64,000 nucleotides of DNA, taken from the NCBI GenBank assembly GCA_033344895.1, contig JAWPMN010000001.1:1302001-1366000 (forward strand), given 5' to 3'. Position 1 is the first letter of the stretch; each line of letters opens with the position of its first letter. This document shows positions 18,173-26,979 of this stretch, piece by piece. A program made the position numbers and the translations under genes. Under the pieces are notes generated by a model that had not been told where the DNA came from, did not search any database, and saw nothing but the letters and a program-made list of their open reading frames with translations. The stretch comes from Alphaproteobacteria bacterium. Its GTDB lineage: Bacteria > Pseudomonadota > Alphaproteobacteria > UBA8366 > Aestuariispiraceae.

Positions 18173-20266
18173 ATGGACGCGACACCGCGGTACCGGGTCA
18201 TGGTGCGCCTGGCAGGCCTTGTCGGGCTTTGTGCCCTGATCCTGGCCTTTTCCGACGGGGCGCTGGCCGAACGCCGGCTGGCTCTGGTGATCGGGAACGG
18301 CGCCTATCAGGTCGGGCCGCTGGAAAATCCGACCAATGATGCGGGCCTGATGGCGGAGACGCTGATATCCGCCGGCTTCGACGTCACCCATCTCGAAAAC
18401 CTGGGCTACCGGGACCTGCAGCGGGCGGTCGTCAGTTTCGGGCGCGACCTGAAGGCCGCGGGGCCGGATACCGTCGGCATGGTGTTCTATGCCGGTCACG
18501 CGGTGCAGGCGGATGGCGAGAACTACCTCATCCCGATCGATGCCAATATCCAGGATTCGCTGGATCTGCGCATTACGACCCTGGAGGTCTCCACCCTGAT
18601 GGCCAGCCTGCGCGCCGCCGGAAACCGTTTGAATCTGGTCGTCCTGGATGCCTGCCGCAACAACCCCTTCCCATCGATGAGCCGTTCCGGCTCGCGCGGT
18701 CTGGCAAAGATCGAGGCCGCCTATGGCACGCTGCTGGCATTTTCCACGGCACCCGGCGAAGTCGCGGCAGACGGGTCGGGCCGCAATTCGCCCTATACGG
18801 CGGCCCTGGCCAGGGCCATCCGTACACCGGGCCTGGCGGTGGAGCATGTCTTCAAGCGGGTCCGCGTCGATGTGATGGAGCGCACCGGTAACCAGCAGGT
18901 GCCCTGGGAGAGTTCCTCCCTGACCGGCGACTTCATCTTCATCGACCGTCCACCGGAACCGGTCGTTGCCGCACCTCAAGCGCCCGCCGTGCCGGACAAC
19001 ACCGCGGAAATCGAATACTGGAAAAGCGTTGCGGCCAGCAACGACCCGGCTGCGATCCAGACCTATCTGGACGCTTATCCCGGTGGCCTGTTCGCCAATC
19101 TGGCTCAACAGCGGATCCAATCCCTGCAGACCAACCAGGCCCTGGCAGCGCGGACGCAACATGAGGCCGCGGCCCGGGCCGCCTGGGACGCGGTGAAGGA
19201 TACCGACGACCCGGCCCTGCTGCAGTCGATCGTGGAGCGCTACGGCGATACGGTCTATGCGGAAGTCGCACAGGTAAAACTCGACAGTCTGCAGCAGGTA
19301 TCTGACGCCCAGGCCGCGCTGGATCGGGCCGCGACGCAGCAGGCGGCGCTGCCCCCTCCTGCCGCCCCCCCGGGTCCGCCGCCATCGGACGGGCGCCTCC
19401 TGTATCAGGGCAAGTTCATTGCGCAACGGAACTGCTATGGCGGCGGGACCTGGTGCGGCGGCAGCAGTACCTTCGACATGGATATCGAAATTATCGGCAC
19501 GGCGGTAACCCTGAAACTCAGGGGGCACGGCACCGGACTGACCCTGAAGACGAACCTGCGGGACAACCGCTTCGTCAGCACGAAATACATCAACGGCGTA
19601 TCGGGGAGCGAGGCCTTCTTCTTCTCCGGCACCCGTATCAACGATGAATTCCGGGTGGAAGTAACGCGAGGTTCGACCGTACCCATTTTCTCCGGCACTG
19701 CCGCTCGCGTAACGCCGGCCGCCACGACAGCGGCCGCGCCAGGTGCCGGCAATAGCCAGCAGGCGGAACTGCTGTTCTGGGAGTCGATCAAGGACAGTTC
19801 GAACCGCGCGGATTATCAGGCCTATCTGGACCGTTTCCCGAATGGCGTCTTCACCACGATTGCGCGCGATCGGGCCGCGAACGGATACGCCCCCCAGGTC
19901 GCCGCCCTGTCCCCGACCGCCGCACCGCCGCAGCACCCGCTGGACGGCGACTGGATCCTGACGGTGGAGACCACGATCCCCAATCCTCAGGCCCAATGGT
20001 GCCGCTGGGAAGAAGGTGTTGAGGAGGTCGTGACCTTCGAGGACGGGAATCTGGACACACGGGTCAAAACCAACATGGGCAAGAGTGCCCAGATCAAAAT
20101 GTCGCTGTCCGAAGGCGGTGCGAGTTACTTCGCCAAGCCACAGGGCTGGGGACAGCACCTCTTCTACGGCGACCTCGATCGGCAGGGCGACTTCTATCAG
20201 GCCGAAATCTTCATCACCATGTCGAATGCGCGCTGCAAGCAGACGATCACGCTGCGTCGCCCCTAG
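18173..20266 (+). CDS. Exported caspase-like (peptidase C14) protein with repeat modules
   Basis: A 697-residue metacaspase/caspase-domain protein. A signal peptide ends near residue 33 (GALAE). The caspase p20-like domain begins RLALVIGNGAY and carries the catalytic His109 in FYAGHAVQADGENY and Cys161 in VVLDACRNNPF, so the dyad is intact. After a proline-rich linker there are three related modules of about 35 residues starting near 278, 336 and 534, with the form W-x-S/A-[VI]-K/A-x-[ST] and then YLDAYPGGLFANLA-like text. Two beta-rich regions of unknown fold fill 400-510 and 580-697. Start ATG 18173 has GGGGGAAGGG upstream. Substrate and role are unknown. Confidence 0.88.
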   Translation: MDATPRYRVMVRLAGLVGLCALILAFSDGALAERRLALVIGNGAYQVGPLENPTNDAGLMAETLISAGFDVTHLENLGYRDLQRAVVSFGRDLKAAGPDTVGMVFYAGHAVQADGENYLIPIDANIQDSLDLRITTLEVSTLMASLRAAGNRLNLVVLDACRNNPFPSMSRSGSRGLAKIEAAYGTLLAFSTAPGEVAADGSGRNSPYTAALARAIRTPGLAVEHVFKRVRVDVMERTGNQQVPWESSSLTGDFIFIDRPPEPVVAAPQAPAVPDNTAEIEYWKSVAASNDPAAIQTYLDAYPGGLFANLAQQRIQSLQTNQALAARTQHEAAARAAWDAVKDTDDPALLQSIVERYGDTVYAEVAQVKLDSLQQVSDAQAALDRAATQQAALPPPAAPPGPPPSDGRLLYQGKFIAQRNCYGGGTWCGGSSTFDMDIEIIGTAVTLKLRGHGTGLTLKTNLRDNRFVSTKYINGVSGSEAFFFSGTRINDEFRVEVTRGSTVPIFSGTAARVTPAATTAAAPGAGNSQQAELLFWESIKDSSNRADYQAYLDRFPNGVFTTIARDRAANGYAPQVAALSPTAAPPQHPLDGDWILTVETTIPNPQAQWCRWEEGVEEVVTFEDGNLDTRVKTNMGKSAQIKMSLSEGGASYFAKPQGWGQHLFYGDLDRQGDFYQAEIFITMSNARCKQTITLRRP

Positions 20267-20267
20267 C

Positions 20268-20283
20268 GTCCGCCCCGGACTTT
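20268..20283 (+). terminator. Weak terminator-like hairpin after the caspase-like gene
   Basis: GTCCG-CCC-CGGAC followed by TTT directly after the stop codon. The stem is only five base pairs and the T-run short, so this is a weak candidate. Confidence 0.3.
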
Positions 20284-20375
20284 AACCTGACCGTCACGCC
20301 TTTCCGGCGAAGTCGGTGTTTCATTTCCCATGCGACTCCGGTTAACTCAACGGGCATCTGAACTGGAGCATCGTC

Positions 20376-20882
20376 TTGCCGCTGTCGATTGATTCGGGTT
20401 TCGTCCGCTCGCGAAAGGTCGCTGCGCTTGCAGAATACTGGCGGGCGAAATGTGATGGCGATGCATGGCCGACCCGCGGCGATCTTGCGCCCACGGATTT
20501 GAAGGACCTGCTGCCCAATATCGTCCTCAGCGAAGTGACCCGCGAACCTTTGAAGGTCTACTATCGGCTGGTCGGAACCCGCGTTGCCGAAATGTCGCGA
20601 CTGGATTTCACCGGCCGCTGGCTGCATGAAATGACCCCGGCCGCCGTCGACCCCGGTATCTGGCACAGAGGGTACCAGATGCTCCTGGAAACCGGGCAAC
20701 CGGTCTTTGGCCGGACGGGAATCCCGATCGCGGAAGGCAGCGAGATCATGCTGGAGGAGGAGTTCGGCCTGTTTCCTCTTGAACTGGGGGTGCCCGACCG
20801 GTTCCAATGTGTCGCGGTGGAGGATTACGGTGACGCCCAGCACATCGACCCGGAAATCCTGCGCGCCATGCAGCCGCGCTGA
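20376..20882 (+). CDS. PAS_5-family PAS domain protein
   Basis: Single-domain protein of 168 residues resembling the alphaproteobacterial PAS_5 family: YWRAKCDGDAWPTRGDLAPTDLKDLLPNIVL, read in pieces, matches the conserved opening where a short helix is followed by 'W-P-x-R-x-D-x-x-P-x-D'. A second member of the same family is encoded at 59198-59770. Such proteins usually have no output domain and their partners are unknown. Translation probably starts at TTG 20376, eight bases after TGGAG; no better in-frame start exists upstream of the PAS homology. The VOC gene follows 58 bases later. Confidence 0.75.
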   Translation: MPLSIDSGFVRSRKVAALAEYWRAKCDGDAWPTRGDLAPTDLKDLLPNIVLSEVTREPLKVYYRLVGTRVAEMSRLDFTGRWLHEMTPAAVDPGIWHRGYQMLLETGQPVFGRTGIPIAEGSEIMLEEEFGLFPLELGVPDRFQCVAVEDYGDAQHIDPEILRAMQPR

Positions 20883-20940
20883 CCGCACCAAACCGATGCG
20901 CCGAGGCCTTCGCCCGGACGCGCGCAGAGGGAGGAAGACC

Positions 20941-21432
20941 ATGTCCGATATCCAGGGATTGCACCACAACGCCTATCGCTGCCGCGATTCCGAAGCGACC
21001 CGTGCCTTCTACGAGGACTTCCTCGGCCTGCCGCTGGTCCACGCCTTCGAGATCCAAGAAACGAAGACCGGTCGCGAAACCCGAGTTCTGCACAGCTTCT
21101 ATCAAATGAAGGACGGGTCCTGCCTCGCCTTCTTCGAGGTTCCCGGATCGCCCTTCGATTTCAAGGATCAGCACGATTACGACCTTCACATCGCGCTGCA
21201 GGTGGATCGCGAAACCATGGTCGCGATGTTTGAGAAAGGGCAGCAGGCCGGCATCGAGACGCGGGGGATCGCCGACCATCACTTCATCGAATCGATCTAT
21301 TTCCGCGATCCGAACGGCTATGTCATCGAACTGACATGCCCTACCGAAGCCGGGGTCGACATCCTGCGCCGGGCAAAGGGCAAGGCGCACGACATTCTGG
21401 CAAACTGGCAAGCGACCAAACCGTCTGAATGA
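20941..21432 (+). CDS. VOC (glyoxalase/dioxygenase superfamily) protein
   Basis: A 163-residue vicinal-oxygen-chelate protein with two beta-alpha-beta-beta-beta halves. The N-terminal LHHNAYRCRDSEATRAFYEDFLG carries the first metal-ligand position (His-His), and SIYFRDPNGYVIELTCP near 120 carries the usual Glu ligand. A middle His (YDLHIALQV) may be another ligand. This suggests a lyase, isomerase or extradiol dioxygenase using a divalent metal; the substrate is not identifiable. ATG 20941 has a GAGGGAGGAAG ribosome site. It converges with the CBS-domain gene 18 bases away. Confidence 0.85.
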   Translation: MSDIQGLHHNAYRCRDSEATRAFYEDFLGLPLVHAFEIQETKTGRETRVLHSFYQMKDGSCLAFFEVPGSPFDFKDQHDYDLHIALQVDRETMVAMFEKGQQAGIETRGIADHHFIESIYFRDPNGYVIELTCPTEAGVDILRRAKGKAHDILANWQATKPSE

Positions 21433-21450
21433 CGCGGGCGTTGCCCCGCC

Positions 21451-21900
21451 TCAGCCGCCGGGAATGGCGTCGCCGGAAAAGAACGCCTGGAATGCCTTGG
21501 TCCGCGCGGCCGGGGAGGATTCCTGTTCGAAATGGCGCAGCAGATCGGACATGCTGACCACCCCGATGATGGCACCGTTCTGCGCCACGGGCATGTGACG
21601 GAACCGGCCGGCGGTCATGCGCTCGAAAATGTCATGCGGATCGTCGGTCGGCAGACAGGTCTTCACCGCCGTCGTGGCGATTCCCGAGACCGGTCGCTTA
21701 CCGTAGTCGCCACCACCGACGGCGACGTCATGGACGATGTCGCGTTCGGAAATCACGCCGAACAGGGATTCATCCTCGTTCAGGACCAGAAGGAATCCGA
21801 TCCGGTGTTCGGACATGATCTCGGCGGCATTCTGGATGCTGTCCGACGGCGTCACGTTCAGCGGTTTGGGACGGCCTTCGATGATGGTCGCTATGGTCAT
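21451..21900 (-). CDS. Tandem CBS-domain protein
   Basis: Small cytosolic regulator of 149 residues made of one CBS pair (about 8-60 and 75-130). Conserved CBS text is seen in both halves: GFLLVLNEDESLFGVISERD and MPVAQNGAIIGVVSMSDLL. Such stand-alone Bateman modules bind adenine nucleotides or SAM and adjust the activity of a partner. The partner is not evident. ATG 21900 follows GGGAGGAAGATC. It lies downstream of the methyltransferase gene on the same strand, with an 87-base gap. Confidence 0.9.
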   Translation of the reverse strand: MTIATIIEGRPKPLNVTPSDSIQNAAEIMSEHRIGFLLVLNEDESLFGVISERDIVHDVAVGGGDYGKRPVSGIATTAVKTCLPTDDPHDIFERMTAGRFRHMPVAQNGAIIGVVSMSDLLRHFEQESSPAARTKAFQAFFSGDAIPGG

Positions 21901-21987
21901 GATCTTCCTCCCGCAACTCCTTTTCCTGTCAGGCCTAACGCGATGTCCTTCGTCAGGCAAAGAAAACCTTCGTGAACAGGACCCCGG

Positions 21988-22758
21988 CTAACGGACCACC
22001 GGCCCCTCGTTTCTGGAAAGCGCGTGACGGCCCGCAACGGCAGGTCCGATTTCCGGAACCGGTACCAGCCGCGGCCGGAACGTGACGCGCCGGGCCGGGG
22101 TCGCGGCATAAACCTGCTTGTGGGCTTCAACGAACAGGGCGCCGCCCAGGCGCGGACACCAGCGCCGACCGATCCGTTCCACGGCCGGACCGGTGCGCAG
22201 TATCAGGTCCCAGTCACTGGGCGGCATATAGAGCGCCCGAGTGGTCAGAAGCGGCTCGAACAGGCTGTCCTTCAAAAGCTTTTCCATCTGGTACTTGCTA
22301 TATGGCTTGCCGTGCCCGAAGGGCGTCCGTTCGCTGCGCGCCCAGATGCCGCGCCGTGCCGGAACGACCGCCAGCAATCGCCCGTGCCCCGACAGGACCC
22401 GCCAGCATTCACGCATCATGGCGCGCAGATGTTCGCTGTTCTCCACCGCATGCACCAGCAACAGCCGGTCAATGGACAGATCCTCGAAAGGCAGCGAGGT
22501 TTCCTCCGCCAGGGCGACCCGATTCGGCTTGCCCCGCGGCCAGTGGGTCACGCCCTGATGCGCGGGCATGATCGCCATGATGCGGTTCGCCTCATTTTCG
22601 AACTGCTTCAGATAGGGCGTGGCATAGCCGATCCCGGCGATGGTACAGCCGGTGACGTCCGGCCAATGGGCACGAATCTCCGCCTGCACGAGACCGCGCG
22701 CGGCCTTGCCGAGCCTGCTTCGGTAGAAGCGGTTGAAATCGACGACGTCACTCCACAT
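21988..22758 (-). CDS. SAM-dependent methyltransferase-like protein beside gloB
   Basis: Class I methyltransferase-fold protein of about 256 residues. The glycine motif is degenerate (TIAGIGYATPYLKQF), but the following ALAEETSLPFEDLSIDRLLLVHAVE and ECWRVLSGHGRLLAVVP match motifs II-III of the Methyltransf_11 group. Residues after 180 include a basic tail. Genes of this type are often divergent from gloB in alphaproteobacteria, as here. The substrate is unknown. ATG 22758 is preferred for homology; a start at 22794 is possible and neither has a good ribosome site. Confidence 0.8.
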   Translation of the reverse strand: MWSDVVDFNRFYRSRLGKAARGLVQAEIRAHWPDVTGCTIAGIGYATPYLKQFENEANRIMAIMPAHQGVTHWPRGKPNRVALAEETSLPFEDLSIDRLLLVHAVENSEHLRAMMRECWRVLSGHGRLLAVVPARRGIWARSERTPFGHGKPYSKYQMEKLLKDSLFEPLLTTRALYMPPSDWDLILRTGPAVERIGRRWCPRLGGALFVEAHKQVYAATPARRVTFRPRLVPVPEIGPAVAGRHALSRNEGPVVR

Positions 22759-22864
22759 GACAGACACTATATCAGGGGAGAGGGGCCGACACATCCGCCG
22801 ATCGCGTCACTTGCCAAACCGGCAGGCCCCGTGAAACTGTAGCGCCCCAAAAGGGAGAGTAGCC

Positions 22865-23629
22865 ATGCTGGATATCCGCCAAATTCCCGTCCTGAACGAC
22901 AATTACGTCTATCTGGTCCATGAAACGGAAACCGGATCGACCGCTGTCGTGGACCCCGCCGTCGCCGCCCCCGTGCTGGCCGAGGCGGAGCGTCTGGGCT
23001 GGAAGATCACCCATATTCTGAACACGCACCATCATGGCGACCATGTCGGCGGCAATATCGAAATTCAGTCCGTTACCGGCTGTCATATCGTCGGACCGCG
23101 CGCAGATCGCGACCGCATTCCGGGCATCCAGACCGAAATCGGCGATGGCGACAACTATCAATTCGGCGCGGCGACGGCGGAGGTGTTCGATGTCCCGGGC
23201 CACACCCACGGCCATATCGCCTACTGGTTCGCAGCCGACGATGCCCTGTTCTGCGGTGACACGCTGTTCGCCCTGGGCTGTGGACGGGTGTTCGAAGGCA
23301 CGCATAGCCAGATGTGGGGCAGCCTGGCCAAGCTGCGCGCCCTGCCGGACAGCGCCCGTGTCTTCTGCGCCCACGAATATACCCAGGCCAATGCTCGATT
23401 TGCCCTCTCCGTCGATAGCGACAATGCCGCCCTGAAGGCACGCGCCGACCGGATCGATGCGATGCGGGCCCGGGGGGAACCGACGGTTCCGTCGCGGCTG
23501 GGGGAGGAGAAGGCGACCAATCCGTTCCTGCGGGCCGACGACCCTGCACTGGCGGCGGCCCTTGGCCTTTCCCGGGCAAGCGCCGCCGAAGTCTTTTCCG
23601 AAGTCCGCACCCGAAAGGACAATTTCTAG
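22865..23629 (+). CDS. gloB: Hydroxyacylglutathione hydrolase (glyoxalase II)
   Basis: Hydrolyses S-lactoylglutathione to D-lactate and glutathione, the second step of methylglyoxal detoxification. The 254-residue metallo-beta-lactamase-fold enzyme has the binuclear metal motif NTHHHGDHVGG at about 58-68, further ligands in PGHTHGHI and FCGDTLF, and the C-terminal glutathione-binding region with CAHEYTQAN. The length matches GloB proteins. ATG 22865 follows AAAAGGGAGAGTAGCC. A GST gene follows 34 bases later, so glutathione-dependent functions cluster here. Confidence 0.95.
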   Translation: MLDIRQIPVLNDNYVYLVHETETGSTAVVDPAVAAPVLAEAERLGWKITHILNTHHHGDHVGGNIEIQSVTGCHIVGPRADRDRIPGIQTEIGDGDNYQFGAATAEVFDVPGHTHGHIAYWFAADDALFCGDTLFALGCGRVFEGTHSQMWGSLAKLRALPDSARVFCAHEYTQANARFALSVDSDNAALKARADRIDAMRARGEPTVPSRLGEEKATNPFLRADDPALAAALGLSRASAAEVFSEVRTRKDNF

Positions 23630-23663
23630 TCCGCGCCGAAACACCTCTTTAAGGAAAACAAGA

Positions 23664-24272
23664 ATGAAACTGCTGTTCAGCGACACGTCTCCCTATGCCC
23701 GCAAATGTGCCGTGGTTGCGCATGAAAAGGGGCTGATCGACAGAATCGAGATTGAACGCGTAAACCCGTTCGAGACCGATTTCCACGAGTTGAACCCGCT
23801 GAACAAGGTACCCTGCCTTGTGTTGGAAGACGGTCCCAGCCTGTTCGACAGTCTGGTGATCTGCGACCATCTGGACCGGCTGGGCGACGGTGACGCCCTG
23901 ATCCCGGCCGGCGGGGCCGACCGCGACCGGGTGCTGCGGCTGCATGCCATCGGCCAGGGCGTGACCGATGCGGCCCTGATCCTGCGGGCCCAGGTCATGC
24001 GCGATGCGAAACTGGATACGCCGCTGCCCAAGGACTGGTTCATCGACCGGCAATGGTCGGCGATACAGAAAAGCTGCAAGCTGCTGGATCAGGAAATCGA
24101 CAGTCTGCAGGGCACGCTGGATCTGGGACAGATCTCCGTCGGAACGGCGCTGGGCTATCTGGATCTGCGTTTTCCGGAATCGGCCTGGCGGCATCACGCC
24201 CCGAAACTCGCGACCTGGTATGAAAGCTTCTCGCAGCGTCCGTCCATGCAGACGACGGCGCCCAAAGGCTGA
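23664..24272 (+). CDS. Glutathione S-transferase family protein
   Basis: GST-like protein of 202 residues. The N-terminal domain begins LLFSDTSPYARKCAVVAHEKG, with the Ser/Pro-Tyr motif of bacterial GSTs, then LNKVPCLVLEDGPSLFDSLVI, containing the cis-proline and the Asp-Ser glutathione contact. The C-terminal domain is helical. ATG 23664 has AAGGAAAAC upstream. It is placed directly after gloB, consistent with a glutathione-dependent detoxification group. Its electrophile substrate is unknown. Confidence 0.88.
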   Translation: MKLLFSDTSPYARKCAVVAHEKGLIDRIEIERVNPFETDFHELNPLNKVPCLVLEDGPSLFDSLVICDHLDRLGDGDALIPAGGADRDRVLRLHAIGQGVTDAALILRAQVMRDAKLDTPLPKDWFIDRQWSAIQKSCKLLDQEIDSLQGTLDLGQISVGTALGYLDLRFPESAWRHHAPKLATWYESFSQRPSMQTTAPKG

Positions 24273-24281
24273 CCAGGCAAC

Positions 24282-24740
24282 ATGTCCGAGCCGACGGCAC
24301 GAGAGATCGTCGACCTGCTGGGTCTGAAGCCGCACCCGGAAGGCGGCTGGTACAGCGAAACCTACCGCCATGACGGCGGCGAGGGTCGGCGCGGCGCATC
24401 CACGGCGATCTACTACCTGCTGGAAGCGGGGGATCAATCCGCCTGGCACCGCGTGACCGACGCCGACGAGGTCTGGCACTGGTATGCCGGGGCGCCTTTG
24501 GCCATGACCCTATCCCCGGACGGGCGCAATACGACGTCCCACCGCCTGGGTCCCGACCTGATAACGGGACAGCGCCCGCAACTGGTCGTCCCGGCCGGTC
24601 ACTGGCAGACCGCAAAAAGCATCGGACACTGGACGCTGGTCGGCTGCACCGTGGCACCGGCCTTCCGGTTCGAAAGTTTCGAAATGGCCCCGCCGGACTG
24701 GCAGCCCGGCAGGGGACATCCGGACGGATCGCCGACATGA
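24282..24740 (+). CDS. DUF985 (cupin_5) protein
   Basis: A 152-residue cupin of the DUF985 family. Characteristic text includes LLGLKPHPEGGWYSETYR, STAIYYLLEAGDQSAWHRV with the metal-type His, and DEVWHWYAGAPL. The C-terminal strand has GCTVAPAFRFESFEMAP. Family members bind small ligands in a beta barrel and have no settled function. It lies nine bases after the GST gene and overlaps the ferredoxin-like gene by four bases (ATGA). Confidence 0.9.
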   Translation: MSEPTAREIVDLLGLKPHPEGGWYSETYRHDGGEGRRGASTAIYYLLEAGDQSAWHRVTDADEVWHWYAGAPLAMTLSPDGRNTTSHRLGPDLITGQRPQLVVPAGHWQTAKSIGHWTLVGCTVAPAFRFESFEMAPPDWQPGRGHPDGSPT

Positions 24741-25393
24741 CCTACGATCGCGTCGCATCCGCCCTGGCCGAGGTCGGCCTGGTGGCGCGGGGCGGATTTC
24801 ATCCCGTGCCGGACGACGCGGCGCCGCCGACCTGTCGCAGCCTCATTCTGGTCGGCAATGTCGGTCCCGACTTCTGGCCGCGGTTCGAGGCGGAAAGGCG
24901 GGACGAACCGGACCCGCTTGACGCCTGGACGAAGCGCCAGGTGGACCGGGTCGCGGCGAGTGTCGGGGGCTGGGCCGTTTATCCATCCGACGGCCCTCCC
25001 TACTTCCCCTTCCAGCGCTGGGCCATGAAGTCGGAGCCGGTCCATCCGTCGCCGATCGGCATGCTTATCCATCCCGATTACGGCTTGTGGCATGCCTATC
25101 GCGCGGCCATCTGCCTGCATGATGCCGTGCCGCTGCCGGTCCCGGATACTCGGCCGAGCCCTTGTGAGACCTGTGCCGACAAGCCATGCCTGACCACATG
25201 TCCGGTCGGCGCCTTCAGCAGCAGCGGTTACGATGTCCCAGCCTGTGCCACGTATCTGCGCACCGATGCCGGTCAGAACTGCATCGATCACGGCTGCCGC
25301 GCCCGCCGCGCTTGCCCGGTGGCCGGACCGCATCTCTACGCCCCGGATCAGGCGGCCTTTCACATGCGGGCCTTCCTCGCCGCACGCGACTGA
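24737..25393 (+). CDS. Ferredoxin-like 4Fe-4S protein (epoxyqueuosine reductase-like C-terminus)
   Basis: Soluble 218-residue protein. The N-terminal 130 residues have no clear motif apart from a chloropeptide-free alpha/beta pattern. The C-terminal part has a cysteine set CETCADKPCLTTCPV and CIDHGCRARRACPV, suggesting one or two iron-sulfur clusters like those in QueG-type or reductive-dehalogenase-type ferredoxin domains. It is too short for QueG and lacks its cobalamin domain. The start overlaps the DUF985 stop, suggesting coupled translation. It probably passes electrons to an unknown partner. Confidence 0.7.
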   Translation: MTYDRVASALAEVGLVARGGFHPVPDDAAPPTCRSLILVGNVGPDFWPRFEAERRDEPDPLDAWTKRQVDRVAASVGGWAVYPSDGPPYFPFQRWAMKSEPVHPSPIGMLIHPDYGLWHAYRAAICLHDAVPLPVPDTRPSPCETCADKPCLTTCPVGAFSSSGYDVPACATYLRTDAGQNCIDHGCRARRACPVAGPHLYAPDQAAFHMRAFLAARD

Positions 25394-25484
25394 CCCCCCG
25401 CCTGAGCGTTCCGTCAGGAAAATCCGTCCGACCCTTCGATAGCCGGTTCCGGAAGAAACCCGAACCGACCGATCGGAGGTCCCC

Positions 25485-26048
25485 ATGCGCACCGACTTGT
25501 CCCCAATTCTGCGCCGCGCCGTGTTCGCCGCCCTTGCCGTGGCCACGCTGGGCGCCTGCACCCTGAACACCCAGAAACCGAGCGACGAGGGAATCGGATT
25601 CCGTACCCAGCGGTTCGAGGATATCGCCGCGATGCGCGAATATCGAACCTGCGTAGCCGACGCCGTCGAACTCGATCGCCAGGCCTATGCGACCCGCGCG
25701 ACAGCCAAATACCTCGCCAGTGCACGCCTTCTGGAAAGCTGCGAAGCGCAACTTGGACCGTCCGCCGCCAATGTCGCCCCGGACGAGCGCATGCAGGCCT
25801 ATGGCCTGGCCGTGCAGAACTACATCAAGGGCGGGGACGTCGATAAGGCGCGCGAAGCCCTGGCGCGGTTCGAAACCGCCTTTGCCGGACAGGACCTCTA
25901 CTACGCCGATGGGTCTTCCTTCACCGACACGATGGGCGCCCTGCTGGGCCGCTACGACGGAACCGATTTCGGCCAGTTCTCAACCCTCAACGTCAATGCC
26001 GACCTGAAGGCGGAAATGCGCCGGGTCGCCTACTGGTCGAAGAACTGA
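25485..26048 (+). CDS. Uncharacterised lipoprotein, first gene of the envelope operon
   Basis: A 187-residue lipoprotein with signal peptide and lipobox LGAC at about 22-25. The mature part is helical and charged, with DIAAMREYRTCVADAVELDRQAY, read as two helices, and an N-terminal region like a tetratricopeptide-type bundle. No named family was recognised. ATG 25485 follows CGGAGGTCCCC. It heads a run of eight same-strand genes (to 31961) that all encode exported or membrane proteins, with gaps of 48 bases or less, so it is probably a part of one envelope complex. Confidence 0.75.
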   Translation: MRTDLSPILRRAVFAALAVATLGACTLNTQKPSDEGIGFRTQRFEDIAAMREYRTCVADAVELDRQAYATRATAKYLASARLLESCEAQLGPSAANVAPDERMQAYGLAVQNYIKGGDVDKAREALARFETAFAGQDLYYADGSSFTDTMGALLGRYDGTDFGQFSTLNVNADLKAEMRRVAYWSKN

Positions 26049-26063
26049 GGAAAGGACATCGCC

Positions 26064-26960
26064 ATGAAGTGCTTCCCCCATCCCAGGGATTGGCGGCCGG
26101 CAGCCACCGCACCGCTGGTACTTGCCGTCACCCTGATGTTGCAGCCGGTTCCCGCACTTGCCGCGACGGACAGCCCGAATTGGGCCCCGACGGCGTCGGA
26201 ACGTTTAGTCAAACTGCCGACGGTCTATCTGAAGAAGTCGATCGACCGAGACTTTCAATCCTCCGGTCTTGCCGCGGCAATCCGCGACCGCACCGACGAG
26301 CTGGGCACCACACAGCAAACCATTCTGGAACTGCAGGACGCCATGGACATGGCTGAAGGCGATGTCCGTATCGAACTGAAGCATCAACTGCTTGCGCATA
26401 AGCAGGCCTTTGTTCAGGCGCTGGGAGCACGGATCGACCTTCAGCGTCGGGAAGCGGAGACCCGGGCGAGACTTTATCAGAACCTTCTGGACAAGATCTC
26501 CGCCGACGAGGCGGCGATGACGCCGGCGCGCCAGGAGCTGGTTGCGGCCCAGCAACTGGCGCGCCAGCGGTTCGAAAGCGCTATCGGCGATGTCGACATG
26601 GACGTGTTCGGCAGCGTCGCGGAAATGAGCCGCTACTCCGAAAAATATGCTGAAAACCGTGCTGCCATCGATGCGCTTTCCGCGAAGATCGCCGCCCATC
26701 CGATGAATCGCATGCCGGTTTTCGATGGGGAGGAAATGGATCGCAAGACCTACCTGCAGCGCCTTGCGGAAGACAGCCGCACCACGTTGGCCCTGCTGAC
26801 CCAGGAAGAGGAACTGCTGGGCTATATGGGCAAGCTGGTCGCCCTGGATGCCATGGCCCTGCATGACGAAATCGCCACGGCCCAGGCGGAAGAACAGGGC
26901 CTTGATCCGGATCAGGCGGGGGTCGAACTGTCCGACGCCGCGCGCCTGTTCCTGAACTAA
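26064..26960 (+). CDS. Uncharacterised periplasmic coiled-coil protein
   Basis: A 298-residue protein with an N-terminal signal peptide (cleavage near VPALA-A, about residue 33). The mature part is almost entirely helical and charged, with coiled-coil-like heptads around 75-165 (RTDELGTTQQTILELQDAMD and later RIDLQRREAETRARLYQNLL). No enzyme motif is visible. A length and helix pattern like this would suit an adaptor or scaffold in the periplasm. ATG 26064 has AGGAAAGGAC upstream and is 15 bases after the lipoprotein gene. I do not recognise a family. Confidence 0.75.
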   Translation: MKCFPHPRDWRPAATAPLVLAVTLMLQPVPALAATDSPNWAPTASERLVKLPTVYLKKSIDRDFQSSGLAAAIRDRTDELGTTQQTILELQDAMDMAEGDVRIELKHQLLAHKQAFVQALGARIDLQRREAETRARLYQNLLDKISADEAAMTPARQELVAAQQLARQRFESAIGDVDMDVFGSVAEMSRYSEKYAENRAAIDALSAKIAAHPMNRMPVFDGEEMDRKTYLQRLAEDSRTTLALLTQEEELLGYMGKLVALDAMALHDEIATAQAEEQGLDPDQAGVELSDAARLFLN

Positions 26961-26979
26961 CGCAAGGGAGTTCGAAACC

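Noticed and set aside
17900-20158. 752-residue open frame antisense to the caspase-like gene
   Set aside because: The plus strand has a signal peptide and a catalytic dyad; the antisense frame has neither and is Arg/Gly-rich shadow sequence.
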